Below are positions 23,845 through 33,205 of a DNA stretch of 49,122 nt, piece after piece. This stretch comes from RGIG1995 sp045587445. GTDB taxonomy: Bacteria > Bacillota > Clostridia > Oscillospirales > CAG-272. The notes beneath the pieces were generated by a model. It saw only the letters and a list, made by a program, of their open reading frames with translations. It did not search any database and was not told the origin of the DNA. The first letter of the stretch is position 1; each line of letters begins with the position of its first letter. The position numbers and the translations under genes were made by a program. The DNA lies in NCBI GenBank assembly GCA_045587445.1, contig JAZNCH010000023.1, forward strand, positions 1 to 49,122, written 5' to 3'.

Positions 23845-25776
23845 TTATCTGATTCTTGTGCCGTTTTCTGTTGACTCATCAAGGAACAAAACTTTAATGT
23901 CTTCTTCGCCCGATGCAAGTATCATGCCGTTACTTTCAACACCGCACAAAACCGCAGGTTTAAGATTTGCAACAAGAGCAACCTTTTTACCTACAAGTTC
24001 TTCGGGCTTATAATACTTTGCAATTCCCGAAACAACCTGTCTTTTTTCGTATCCAAGGTCTACCTGAAGCTTCAAAAGTTTCTTTGCTTTGGGTACGGGT
24101 TCACAGGAAATGATCTGAGCACAACGAAGCTCAAGCTTCATAAATTCATCAAAAGTAATTTCATTTACGTTTGCGTCAACTGGTTTTTCGATAACCTTTT
24201 CCTGAGCAGCCGCTTTCTTTGCTTCAATTTCTTCAAGGAGCTTCTTCTCGTCAATTCTTTCAAAAAGTACAGTAGCATCACCGACTGTGTTACCGGAAAC
24301 AAGATTACCGAAAGAAAGTACCGATTCATAGTCAGTTACTTCTGTATTAATAAAGGAAAGAATCTTTTCACTTGTCTGTGTAAGGAAAGGATTAAGAAGT
24401 ATTGCACCTATTCTTATAGTTTCAAGAAGGTTGTACATTACTGTCCCCAGTCTTTCCTTATTAGCTTCATCTTTAGCAAGAACCCAAGGTGTTGTTTCGT
24501 CAATATACTTATTGGCACGGCGAAGTAGATTAAATACGCAATCAGATGCATCAGCAACGTGATAACTATCCATATATTCGCGTACCTTTTCAACTGCTTC
24601 CTTGCAGCACTTTTTCAAATCGGCATCAAAAGCATCATCACATTCAGCAGGCGTAGGAACTACACCGCCAAAATATTTTTTGGTCATTGCTATAGTTCTG
24701 TTTACAAGGTTACCAAGGTTATTAGCAAGGTCGCTGTTGTAACGAGCAATAATATTCTCGTAAGAAATACTACCGTCTGATGCATAAGGCATTTCAGAAA
24801 GACAATAATGACGTACAGCGTCAACACCAAACATATCAACCAAATCATCAGCGTAAATAACGTTACCCTTTGATTTACTCATTTTATCGGTGCCGAAATT
24901 AAGCCAAGGATGTCCAAACACTTTTTTAGGAAGCTCAACGTCAAGAGCCATAAGCATTATTGGCCAATAAATAGTATGGAATCTCAAAATATCTTTACCG
25001 ATAATATGAACGTCAGCAGGCCAATACTTTTGGAAAAGTTCACCTTGTTCATCAACGTCATAGCCTAATGCAGTAATATAATTCGACAATGCATCTATCC
25101 AAACGTAAATAACGTGCTTGGGGTCAAATTCAACGGGAACGCCCCACTTAAAAGAAGTTCTCGAAACACAAAGGTCCTGAAGCCCTGCTTTAAGGAAGTT
25201 GTTAACCATTTCCTTTTTACGTGATTCGGGTTCAATAAATTCAGGGTGCTCGTCAATATATTTCATAAGTCTGTCGGCATAGGCACTCATTCTAAAGAAA
25301 TAAGCTTCTTCTTTAGTCTTTTTTAGTTCTCTGCCACAGTCGGGACATTTACCGTCAACAGCCTGAGTCTCTGTAAAGAATGACTCACAAGGTACACAAT
25401 ACCAGCCTTCGTATTCGTTTTTATAGATGTCGCCCTTTTCGTACAACTTATTGAAAATGTGGCTTACAACCTTTTCATGATAATCGTCGGTAGTTCTTAT
25501 AAACTTATCATAACTGGTATTCATAAGGTCCCAGATGTTTTTGATAGTTCCCGCAACACCGTCAACGTATTCCTGAGGTGCAACACCGGCTTCATTAGCA
25601 CAGTTTTCAATTTTCTGACCATGTTCATCTGTTCCTGTAAGGAAGAACACATCAAAACCTTGCTGTCTTTTGTAGCGAGCAATAGCATCAGTGAGTATTA
25701 TCTCGTAAGTATTGCCTATATGAGGCTTTCTCGATGCATAAGCAATCGCTGTAGTGATATAAAATTTCTCTTTCAT
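23845..25776 (-). CDS. metG: Methionyl-tRNA synthetase
   Basis: A 643-residue class I synthetase that charges tRNA-Met. The HIGH-type motif reads PHIGN near residue 18, a zinc knob is seen as CVPCES and CPDCGRE near 125-150, and KMSKSKGN near 296. The C-terminal 110 residues (from EITFDEFMKLELRCAQI) form the OB-fold tRNA-binding domain, used for dimerisation and tRNA capture. I chose ATG 25776, with AAAGG 9 bases upstream; a TTG at 25785 is less likely. It lies 41 bases after the HAD phosphatase gene and 10 before tatD. Confidence 0.96.
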   Translation of the reverse strand: MKEKFYITTAIAYASRKPHIGNTYEIILTDAIARYKRQQGFDVFFLTGTDEHGQKIENCANEAGVAPQEYVDGVAGTIKNIWDLMNTSYDKFIRTTDDYHEKVVSHIFNKLYEKGDIYKNEYEGWYCVPCESFFTETQAVDGKCPDCGRELKKTKEEAYFFRMSAYADRLMKYIDEHPEFIEPESRKKEMVNNFLKAGLQDLCVSRTSFKWGVPVEFDPKHVIYVWIDALSNYITALGYDVDEQGELFQKYWPADVHIIGKDILRFHTIYWPIMLMALDVELPKKVFGHPWLNFGTDKMSKSKGNVIYADDLVDMFGVDAVRHYCLSEMPYASDGSISYENIIARYNSDLANNLGNLVNRTIAMTKKYFGGVVPTPAECDDAFDADLKKCCKEAVEKVREYMDSYHVADASDCVFNLLRRANKYIDETTPWVLAKDEANKERLGTVMYNLLETIRIGAILLNPFLTQTSEKILSFINTEVTDYESVLSFGNLVSGNTVGDATVLFERIDEKKLLEEIEAKKAAAQEKVIEKPVDANVNEITFDEFMKLELRCAQIISCEPVPKAKKLLKLQVDLGYEKRQVVSGIAKYYKPEELVGKKVALVANLKPAVLCGVESNGMILASGEEDIKVLFLDESTENGTRIR

Positions 25777-25817
25777 ATTAGTCAACCTTTCTGCCTGAAT
25801 GGAGGCGAAATGGATTT

Positions 25818-26663
25818 TTATGCCAAATCTTTTTCAATTCTGTTAATCAAATCTGCAATACAACCTTTATCATTTGAACAAAGATGAACACTGCAGAAAT
25901 CTTTAACAGCTTGAAGTGAATTAGAAGGACAACAAGCAAAATCAGCTGCTCTGAGCATATCAATATCGTTTTCATAGTCTCCGACAGCATATATTTTCTT
26001 AGTTATTCCTAATTTTTTGTAATCTGCTCTAATCTGTTCAATAGCAGAACCTTTAGAAACACATTTTGGTTGAATATCAATAAGTGTTTTCGCTGAAAGA
26101 AAAACATCTACATATTCTGAATATTTTCCCTCAATAATACTTTTAATATCCAAAATAGCCTCTTGAGTAGAGCAAACAGTAATTTTATTTATTTTATCAA
26201 CAGGAAGAGTGTCATAATCGTAAACTCTTACGTTCAACATATAACCGTGTGCGATTTGACGTTTAATCTCTTCATTTTCGTCGGGGGTAAGATATTCGTC
26301 TCCACGAACTATTCTGATTCCCGCATCACTGTTAATTTCTCTTGTTGTGTACATAATATCACGTACTATTTTTTCAGAAACAAACTTTTCGTGAGATCTT
26401 TCGCCGGTTTTATAATCATAAAAATAGCTTCCGTTAGAATAAATGCAGGGGGCATTTACTATTTCTTTTACTATAGGCTCCGCAACGTCAAGAACAAAGC
26501 CTGCTCTTCCCGACGCAACTATAAAAGTTCCGCCAAGTTCGGTAAACCTCTTAATTGAAGATATATTGTTATCTGGCACCGTTGCATTACTTCCTCTGAG
26601 TGTTCCGTCAAAGTCGGTTACTATCATTATGTCTGCAAAAGGCGATTTATTTGATTGTAACAT
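25818..26663 (-). CDS. Cof-type HAD phosphatase
   Basis: A 281-residue HAD-superfamily (IIB, Cof-type) hydrolase. Motif I is VTDFDGTL near 15-22, motif II is VASGRA near 49-54, and motif III/IV is AVGDYENDIDML near 222-233 with a Lys at about 200 before it. Members remove phosphate from sugar phosphates, flavin or PLP in the cytoplasm. The start lies 6 bases after the rluD-like stop, with a GAAAGG box about 12 bases upstream, suggesting coupling. The specific substrate is unknown. Confidence 0.85.
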   Translation of the reverse strand: MLQSNKSPFADIMIVTDFDGTLRGSNATVPDNNISSIKRFTELGGTFIVASGRAGFVLDVAEPIVKEIVNAPCIYSNGSYFYDYKTGERSHEKFVSEKIVRDIMYTTREINSDAGIRIVRGDEYLTPDENEEIKRQIAHGYMLNVRVYDYDTLPVDKINKITVCSTQEAILDIKSIIEGKYSEYVDVFLSAKTLIDIQPKCVSKGSAIEQIRADYKKLGITKKIYAVGDYENDIDMLRAADFACCPSNSLQAVKDFCSVHLCSNDKGCIADLINRIEKDLA

Positions 26664-26669
26664 AACATC

Positions 26670-27575
26670 TCAAACCTTTCTGAGTTTAGACAAGGTATTT
26701 TCAAAATATTCGGGAAGTTCGCTCTCAAAACTCATTAATTTACGTGATACGGGGTGAATAAAAGAGATTGTTTTTGCGTGTAGGCATTGCCCATCTACCC
26801 CAAGCTTGTCTCTTGCACCGTAAACGGTATCACCAACGATAGGATGCCCTTTGCTCGATGCATGAACCCTAATTTGATGTGTCCTTCCTGTTTCGAGTCT
26901 AAACCTAACGTGAGAAAAACCGTTATATTCCGAAATAACCTCGTAATGTGTTACAGCGTTTCTTCCGTCGGATACAATAGCCATTTTCTTTCTATCCTTC
27001 GGATGTCTGCCAATAGGGGCGTCAATAGTTCCCTTTTCTTCTTTAAATCTACCGCAACATATGGCCTCGTAAAATCTATCAAAGGTATGAGATTTAATTT
27101 GTTCTGCAAGGGAGACGTGAGCTATATCGTTTTTTGCAACTACAAGAAGACCACTTGTGTCTTTATCAATTCTATGAACAATGCCGGGGCGGATAACTCC
27201 GTTAATTCCCGAAAGAGAATCGCCACAATGATAAAGCAAAGCATTTACCAAAGTATTATCGGGATTCCCCGGTGCCGGATGAACTACCATTCCCTTAGAT
27301 TTGTTTACGACGAGCAAACAATCATCTTCATATATTATATCAAGACTGATTTCTTGCGGTTTGTTTTCACATTCAACGGCAGTGGGGACCTCAAATTCAA
27401 TCAAATCATCAGACTTAACTTTATAATTTTTAGTTGCAACAACACCGTTAACAGTAACCAAACCGTCTTTCAATAATTTTTGAGAAGCGGAACGTGTAAT
27501 ATTTCCACGTTCCGCCATAAAAACATCTAAACGTTTGTCGAGATCTTCCTCGTTAATCGGTCTCAGTTTCATCAT
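26670..27575 (-). CDS. RluA/RluD-family 23S rRNA pseudouridine synthase
   Basis: A 301-residue protein. An N-terminal S4 RNA-binding domain (RLDVFMAERGNITRSASQKLL) is followed by the pseudouridine synthase domain with the catalytic Asp in IVHRIDKDTSGL near 139, and RLETGRTHQIRVH near 228. This layout fits the RluD/YlyB type next to lspA, as in many Firmicutes. It would modify uridines of 23S rRNA. The start overlaps the end of lspA by 23 bases; GAGG lies 6 bases upstream of the first of two adjacent ATGs. Exact target positions cannot be read from sequence. Confidence 0.92.
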   Translation of the reverse strand: MMKLRPINEEDLDKRLDVFMAERGNITRSASQKLLKDGLVTVNGVVATKNYKVKSDDLIEFEVPTAVECENKPQEISLDIIYEDDCLLVVNKSKGMVVHPAPGNPDNTLVNALLYHCGDSLSGINGVIRPGIVHRIDKDTSGLLVVAKNDIAHVSLAEQIKSHTFDRFYEAICCGRFKEEKGTIDAPIGRHPKDRKKMAIVSDGRNAVTHYEVISEYNGFSHVRFRLETGRTHQIRVHASSKGHPIVGDTVYGARDKLGVDGQCLHAKTISFIHPVSRKLMSFESELPEYFENTLSKLRKV

Positions 27576-28068
27576 TTGTTACCTCATCCGATTTTTTATC
27601 GTCAAGAAAAGCAAGGTCGCTCTTCTTGAGAATAATATCAAGAATAAGAAGTCCAACGCCAACACAAATAAACGTATCAGCTATATTAAACACAGCAAAG
27701 TTAATCAATGTAAAGTCTACAAAATCAACAACGTAGCCGTTAACTGTTCTATCAATCATATTACCGATTCCGCCGCCAACAACAAAACACAGTCCGGTCA
27801 GCATAACGGGATGCAAATATTTTTTATATTTAAACATAACAGCCACTATTATAACCATTACAACAGTCGACAAAATCATAAAAACCCATCTATGATTTTG
27901 CAATATTCCAAATGCCGCACCACTGTTTTCAACGTACGTAAGATGTAATACGTCTTTAATAATCGGAACAGAGACAACAGGCATAAGATACTTAACTGCG
28001 ACGTATTTTGTGATTTGATCAAGTACAATCACTGCAACTATGCACAACGTGCACAAAATATAGGACAT
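27553..28068 (-). CDS. lspA: Lipoprotein signal peptidase (signal peptidase II)
   Basis: A 171-residue protein with four membrane segments (about 5-22, 60-80, 85-105, 125-150). The two catalytic aspartates are Asp115 in NGYVVDFVDF and Asp131 in FNIADTFI; the NSGAAFGIL motif at 48-56 is also present. It cuts the signal peptide from prolipoproteins after lipid attachment. The C-terminal 20 residues are acidic and probably cytoplasmic. The gene lies 30 bases after ileS and overlaps the pseudouridine synthase gene. Confidence 0.96.
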   Translation of the reverse strand: MSYILCTLCIVAVIVLDQITKYVAVKYLMPVVSVPIIKDVLHLTYVENSGAAFGILQNHRWVFMILSTVVMVIIVAVMFKYKKYLHPVMLTGLCFVVGGGIGNMIDRTVNGYVVDFVDFTLINFAVFNIADTFICVGVGLLILDIILKKSDLAFLDDKKSDEVTNDETETD

Positions 28069-28098
28069 TATAATCTTACCCTTGTATTACTTAAAATT

Positions 28099-30894
28099 TT
28101 ATTCAGCAACAATAGCCTTACAACGAGCGCAAAGATGAGCTTCACCTACAGATTCGCCGTCAGTAGTGTACATCCAGCAACGGTCGCATTTTTCACCGTC
28201 AGCCTTCAAAACTTCAACAGAAATCTGACTGTCTTCTTCAGAATATGCATTCTCTGCTGCTTTTCCGTTAACAACCTCTACCTGAGATGTAATGAAAATA
28301 ACAGCAAGTTCATTACCGAAGGCATCGAGCATCTTTGCTACGTTTTCGGACTCGGTGTAAATCTTTACTTTTGCTTCAAGAGATTTACCGATTACTTTTT
28401 CTGCTCTTGCGAGTTCAAGTGCTTTCATTACAACGTCTCTTGTTTCAAAGAGTGTGTCGTATTTTTCTTTTACGTCAGCAAAATCGAAAGCATCGTTAAT
28501 TTCGGGCATATCATTCAAAAGAACGTGTCTTGTATCGTCTGCTTCTACGTGAGGCATAAGGCTCCAAGCTTCATCAGCAGTAAACGTAATGATAGGAGCC
28601 AAAAGTCTTGTGATAGTGCTGAGTATAATATACATAGCCGTCTGAGCAGAACGTCTCGCTTTGCTATTCTTGCCTTCTGTATAAACACGGTCTTTTGTAA
28701 TGTCGATGTAAAGCTTTGAAAGCTCAACTGTGCAGAAATCGTTAAGAGCATGATATACAATGTGGAATGAATAGTTATCGTAAGCTTCTCTTACAGTTTT
28801 TACAATATTGTTAAGGTGATACAATGCCCACTTATCAATATCATAAAGTTCATTTACATTGATCATATCTTTATTGGGGTCAAAGTCTGAAATGTTACCC
28901 ATAAGAATTCTGAATGTATTACGAATTTTGCGATATGCTTCGGAAAGCTGCTTAAAGATAGCATCAGAAACACGAACGTCTACCTGATAGTCAGAAGATG
29001 CAACCCAAAGTCTAACAAGGTCTGCACCGTATTTTACAATCATTTCTTCGGGAGCGATTGCATTTCCAAGAGATTTATGCATTGCTTTACCTTCGCCGTC
29101 AACAACCCAACCATGTGTAAGAACCTGTTTATAAGGAGCACCTTCGCCCTTTGCACCTACAGCAGTGAGAAGTGATGACTGGAACCACCCTCTGTACTGG
29201 TCAGCCCCCTCAAGATAAAGGTCTGCGGGCCATTTTGAATCCTCTTTATTTTCAAGAACAGCAAAGTGGCTTGAACCAGAATCGAACCAACCGTCAAGTG
29301 TGTCGGTTTCTTTTGTAAAGCTCTTGCCATGACAGTGAGGACATTCAAAAGTATCGGGAAGTATATCCTTTACATCAAGCTCATACCAAGCATTTGAGCC
29401 TTTTTCGGCAAACAACTTAGAAACAGCTTCTATTGTTTCATCTGTGCAAATGGGTTTACCGCAGTCTTCGCAATAGAATACAGGAATGGGAAGTCCCCAG
29501 TGACGCTGACGTGAAATACACCAGTCGGCACGTTCTCTTACCATCTGAGTAATTCTTTCGCCGCCCCAAGCAGGAATCCACTCGACGTCTTCACAAGCCT
29601 TTACAGCATCTTCTTTGAATGCGTCAACAGAACAGAACCACTGAGGTGTTGCTCTGAATATAATAGGCTTCTTACATCTCCAACAGTGAGGGTATGAGTG
29701 TGTAAATTCCTCAGAAGCAAACAACGCGCCGCTTTCTTTCATATCTTCGAGAATAGCCTTGTTGGATTCAAGGTAATGCATACCTGCAAATTTACCTGCA
29801 TCTGCTGTTTGATAGCCTCTATCGTCAACAGGAACGATAATATCCATATTATATTTACGTCCTGTAATATAGTCCTCTGCACCAAAACCGGGAGCTGTAT
29901 GGACACAGCCTGTACCGCTATCCATTGTTACGTAGTCAGCATTAACAATAATAGAATCACGGTCAAGGAATGGATGGTGAGCTGTCATAAGCTCAAATTC
30001 ACTACCTGCCATGGTGCATACGATTTCGTATTCGCTAATGCCGCCCTGCTTCATTGTATTGTCAGCAAGAGCTTCGGCAACAATATAGAAATTACCGTCA
30101 GAAGCCTTTACAACTGCATAAGACTCTCTGGGATGAAGAGCTATAGCAAGGTTTCCGGGGAGTGTCCATGTAGTGGTTGTCCAAATAATAAAATATGTTT
30201 TATTTAAATCGCAAACACCTTCAAGCTTTGCATTATCCTCTTTTATAAGGAACTTAACAAATATTGATGTACAAACGTCATCTTTATATTCGATTTCAGC
30301 TTCAGCAAGAGCGGTTTCGTCGTTAGGACACCAATATACAGGCTTAAGACCTTTATAAATATAGCCCTTTTTGTACATTTCTCCGAATACTTTAACTTCT
30401 CTCGCTTCAAAGTCAGGAGTCATTGTAAGATAAGGATGTTCCCAATCGGCAACAACACCTAAACGCTTAAACTGATCCATCTGAACATCAACGAAGTGCT
30501 GAGCAAACTCATGACAAGCCGAGCGGAATTCCGGAATACTCATCTTCTTTCTGTCGAGTTTATTTTTCTTAATAATAGCACTTTCGATAGGCATACCGTG
30601 GTTATCCCACCCCGGAATATACGGAACGTAATAGCCTGTCATTGCTTTGTGCTTATTAATAAAGTCCTTTAATATTTTATTAAGGGCAGTACCCATATGA
30701 ATGTTATTGTTAGAAAAAGGAGGTCCGTCATGAAGAATAAAAGAGGGTTTTCCCTTGTTTTTCTTCAGCATCTCACCGTATAAATCCACCTCTTCCCAAT
30801 TTTTAATAAACTGGGGCTCCTTCTGTGGCAAATTTGCCTTCATAGAAAATTCTGTAGAAGGAAGATTCAACGAATCCTTAAAATCAATAGCCAT
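28099..30894 (-). CDS. ileS: Isoleucyl-tRNA synthetase
   Basis: A 931-residue class I synthetase with an editing (CP1) domain, an anticodon-binding domain and a C-terminal zinc finger (CDRCW near 905, CARC near 922). The HIGH motif reads IHMGT (near 66) and the KMSKS loop reads AMHKSLGN (near 605), both variants from the usual consensus. The zinc-finger tail and size indicate the bacterial IleS1-type enzyme. GGAG lies about 15 bases before the ATG, a long spacing. Only 42 bases separate it from divIVA, which leaves no room for a T-box, unusual for ileS in Firmicutes. lspA follows. Confidence 0.95.
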   Translation of the reverse strand: MAIDFKDSLNLPSTEFSMKANLPQKEPQFIKNWEEVDLYGEMLKKNKGKPSFILHDGPPFSNNNIHMGTALNKILKDFINKHKAMTGYYVPYIPGWDNHGMPIESAIIKKNKLDRKKMSIPEFRSACHEFAQHFVDVQMDQFKRLGVVADWEHPYLTMTPDFEAREVKVFGEMYKKGYIYKGLKPVYWCPNDETALAEAEIEYKDDVCTSIFVKFLIKEDNAKLEGVCDLNKTYFIIWTTTTWTLPGNLAIALHPRESYAVVKASDGNFYIVAEALADNTMKQGGISEYEIVCTMAGSEFELMTAHHPFLDRDSIIVNADYVTMDSGTGCVHTAPGFGAEDYITGRKYNMDIIVPVDDRGYQTADAGKFAGMHYLESNKAILEDMKESGALFASEEFTHSYPHCWRCKKPIIFRATPQWFCSVDAFKEDAVKACEDVEWIPAWGGERITQMVRERADWCISRQRHWGLPIPVFYCEDCGKPICTDETIEAVSKLFAEKGSNAWYELDVKDILPDTFECPHCHGKSFTKETDTLDGWFDSGSSHFAVLENKEDSKWPADLYLEGADQYRGWFQSSLLTAVGAKGEGAPYKQVLTHGWVVDGEGKAMHKSLGNAIAPEEMIVKYGADLVRLWVASSDYQVDVRVSDAIFKQLSEAYRKIRNTFRILMGNISDFDPNKDMINVNELYDIDKWALYHLNNIVKTVREAYDNYSFHIVYHALNDFCTVELSKLYIDITKDRVYTEGKNSKARRSAQTAMYIILSTITRLLAPIITFTADEAWSLMPHVEADDTRHVLLNDMPEINDAFDFADVKEKYDTLFETRDVVMKALELARAEKVIGKSLEAKVKIYTESENVAKMLDAFGNELAVIFITSQVEVVNGKAAENAYSEEDSQISVEVLKADGEKCDRCWMYTTDGESVGEAHLCARCKAIVAE

Positions 30895-30936
30895 AATAGT
30901 TTATATATACTCCTTTTTTATGATGTCAAAATTAAA

Positions 30937-31833
30937 TTATATTTTTTTCCCTTTTTTCTTTATAATTTCACCGTAATTGCTTGGTGTTTTATAAGCTTCA
31001 TTAAAATCACTCTTTTTAGAATCATTTGAAGATTGAGCAATATCAGACGAGCTACCTAAATCAACAGAATCAACAACGCCTAACTGTTTAAGCATCTCTG
31101 TATATTCTTTTTCTGCAGCCTTCTCTTCTTCAGAAGGGGCATTGGTTTCGACTGCTATTTCATCCTGTTCGTCTAAAATGCGTTTATTTAACTCTTTGAT
31201 TGTATCTTTAACGCTCGATGCGCGAACAACAGACTCTGCATGAACAAAACCTTCCTCTTTGTCATTTGTTTCCGTAACATCATCGGAACTTCTTCGTGTA
31301 AGCTCGACTATCTCTTGCTTTATATTTTGAACGACAGCGGAAGTATAACTATCTTCTGTAAGAGCGTACTTAGCTATCTCATCAGCCTCAAGTGTAGGGA
31401 TATCTTCGATACGAGCGATATGTGTTCCGTACAATTTGAATAATTTTTCCTTGAATTCGCCTATAGCAGTATTTAAAGCCAAAAGAACTGCTTTTTCTTC
31501 TTGGATTTTTAATTTAAAATCAGCTAAAATCCTATCACAAGTTTTACGAGCAGTATTAATGATGATATCAGCTCTGTCGTTTGCTTCTGTCATCAATTTA
31601 GCACTGGCTCTTTGAGCGTTAATCATCGCATTTCTAATAGATTCTTCTTCGTTTTTTATTTCATCAAGCTTCGCATATGCTGTCTTAAGCTTTCTTTCAA
31701 GCTCATCATTTTCTCTGTAAAGCTCTGTATATTTTTCGATAATAAAAGCAAAATGCTCATCAACTTCGGCTGTGTTATAACCGCGCATGTTTTTTGAAAA
31801 TTCTTTATTTTTTAATTCGTATGGGGGAAGCAT
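30937..31833 (-). CDS. divIVA: DivIVA-domain cell division/polarity protein
   Basis: A 298-residue protein. The N-terminus MLPPYELKNKEFSKNMRGYNTAEVDEHF is split by its Gly-Tyr pair, the membrane-binding signature of DivIVA. A long coiled coil follows to about residue 125 (heptad-rich ELERKLKTAYAKLDEI), then a low-complexity acidic tail (170-298) rich in Glu, Asp and Ser. DivIVA marks curved membrane at septa and poles. A GAGGTG box lies 6 bases before the ATG. It sits with sepF as in many Firmicutes. A 33-base hairpin lies between the two genes. Confidence 0.9.
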   Translation of the reverse strand: MLPPYELKNKEFSKNMRGYNTAEVDEHFAFIIEKYTELYRENDELERKLKTAYAKLDEIKNEEESIRNAMINAQRASAKLMTEANDRADIIINTARKTCDRILADFKLKIQEEKAVLLALNTAIGEFKEKLFKLYGTHIARIEDIPTLEADEIAKYALTEDSYTSAVVQNIKQEIVELTRRSSDDVTETNDKEEGFVHAESVVRASSVKDTIKELNKRILDEQDEIAVETNAPSEEEKAAEKEYTEMLKQLGVVDSVDLGSSSDIAQSSNDSKKSDFNEAYKTPSNYGEIIKKKGKKI

Positions 31834-31888
31834 CTTTACACCTCAACTCTATATCCGAAAATTGTAAATCCTTAATAAACAACTTTAT

Positions 31889-31921
31889 CTACCCGACCTA
31901 ATTTCAAAATAGATCGGGTAG
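31889..31921 (-). other. Twelve-pair hairpin between sepF and divIVA
   Basis: On the minus strand CTACCCGATCTA pairs with TAGGTCGGGTAG (12 pairs, one wobble) around TTTTGAAAT. There is no U-tract on either strand, so it is not a clear terminator. It may be an mRNA processing or stability element, or an attenuator between the two genes. Confidence 0.55.
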
Positions 31922-31959
31922 AATAGCATTTAAAGTATTCAAATCAATTGAGTAAAAAC

Positions 31960-32439
31960 TTAAATGTTGTCGTAAATATCTCCGGCGGGAGCAGCTTTAG
32001 GCTGTGCTTTTTGTGCTTCTTGAGCATCATTTGAAACGTCAACGTTGCAAGGGGTAATAACAAATGTATTATTAGCAACTCTCTTGAGGTTTCCGCTTAT
32101 TGAATAAGCAACTCCACTCAAAAAGTCAATAATTCTTCTGCTTGTCTCTTTGTTTGTAGCCTCAAGGTTGAGAACAACAGTACGCTTGTTAAGAAGGTGG
32201 TCTGCAATTTGAGAAACACTTTCAAAGCGGTCAGGTCTGATAACCTTGAGTTCAAGAGAACTACCGTTAAGACTCATACCGGAAGCACCGGATTGGAAAG
32301 ACTGAGAAGCATTGTAAGACTGGTCATAATTATCCTGAATCTCATCTTCCTCGTCTATAAAATCATAGTCCTCATCGTAATTGTCATTGATGCTGTCGGG
32401 GTTTACAAATCCCTTAATTTTGTCAACAAACTTTGCCAT
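31960..32439 (-). CDS. sepF: Cell division protein SepF
   Basis: A 159-residue protein. The N-terminal amphipathic membrane anchor is AKFVDKIKGFV, followed by an acidic low-complexity linker (15-60), then the SepF fold: LKVIRPDRFESVSQIADHLL near 66-85, VVLNLE near 91, and TSRRIIDFLSGVAYSISGNL near 102. SepF links FtsZ filaments to the membrane at the division site. I chose ATG 32439, with GGAGG 5 bases upstream; an earlier ATG at 32451 covers that box. Lies 40 bases after yggS. Confidence 0.94.
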   Translation of the reverse strand: MAKFVDKIKGFVNPDSINDNYDEDYDFIDEEDEIQDNYDQSYNASQSFQSGASGMSLNGSSLELKVIRPDRFESVSQIADHLLNKRTVVLNLEATNKETSRRIIDFLSGVAYSISGNLKRVANNTFVITPCNVDVSNDAQEAQKAQPKAAPAGDIYDNI

Positions 32440-32479
32440 AATATCCTCCAAAAAAAGTAATATATTAATTATTTTAATT

Positions 32480-33205
32480 TTAATTATAACGCGAACCGAA
32501 AATAGCAGAACCTATTCGTACAATATCACTTCCCTCTTCTATAGCGACAACATAACTGTCTGTCATTCCCATAGAAATAGTATCCATATCTATATTATGA
32601 AGTTTATTTCGCGAATTGTCAATAAAAATCGAATAAGTTTCTCTAAAATATTTTCGATAATCCTCTTTTTCGTGGCAAACGGGAGCAATTGTCATCAATC
32701 CTTTTATCCTGATGTTAGGAAATTGAGTCAATTCGGAAAGAAATCTTTGAACATCTTCCGGAAAAATACCGGATTTGTTATCTTCTCTGCCGCTATTAAC
32801 TTCAACAAGGACATCCATAATTTTTTCGATTTTTTTTGCTCTATAATCAATTTCCTTTGCTAATTTTATACTGTCAAGAGAGTGAATCATATCGACTTTA
32901 TCAATTATATACTTCACTTTATTTGTTTGGAGCTTTCCTATAAAATGCAATTTCACTCCGTTTAAATTAAGCGAATCGTATTTTTCGAGAAGCTCTTGAA
33001 CACGATTTTCGCCGATGTTTTTAACTCCCAGTTCTTGAGTAACATAATTAATAACTTCTGCAGGAACAGTTTTAGTAGCCGCAAGTAAAGTTACCGGCTT
33101 GTCCGTACTTATCTGCTCCGATGCTTTTTTTATATTAGAATAAACAGCATCCACATTGTCTTTCAAGATACGTTTAGTGTCTTCATTTAACTGCTGAATA
33201 GTCAT
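32480..33205 (-). CDS. yggS: YggS-family PLP-binding protein
   Basis: A 241-residue alanine-racemase-fold protein that binds PLP and keeps its level in balance. The PLP lysine lies in LAATKTVP near residue 46; NIGENRVQELLEKY near 83, HFIGKLQTNK near 107 and SMGMTDSYVVAIEEGSDIVRIGSAIFG near 210-236 are the family signatures. This gene regularly sits with sepF in Firmicutes (ylmE-ylmF order). Its start overlaps the preceding gene's stop by 4 bases (ATGA). Confidence 0.94.
   Translation of the reverse strand: MTIQQLNEDTKRILKDNVDAVYSNIKKASEQISTDKPVTLLAATKTVPAEVINYVTQELGVKNIGENRVQELLEKYDSLNLNGVKLHFIGKLQTNKVKYIIDKVDMIHSLDSIKLAKEIDYRAKKIEKIMDVLVEVNSGREDNKSGIFPEDVQRFLSELTQFPNIRIKGLMTIAPVCHEKEDYRKYFRETYSIFIDNSRNKLHNIDMDTISMGMTDSYVVAIEEGSDIVRIGSAIFGSRYN

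Noticed and set aside
26787..27476. Plus-strand open frame of 229 codons
   Set aside because: It lies wholly opposite the pseudouridine synthase gene, has no ribosome-binding site and gives an unlikely protein; it is a shadow.
28015..28719. Plus-strand open frame of 234 codons
   Set aside because: It runs opposite the start of lspA and the end of ileS, without start signals; it is a shadow of both genes.
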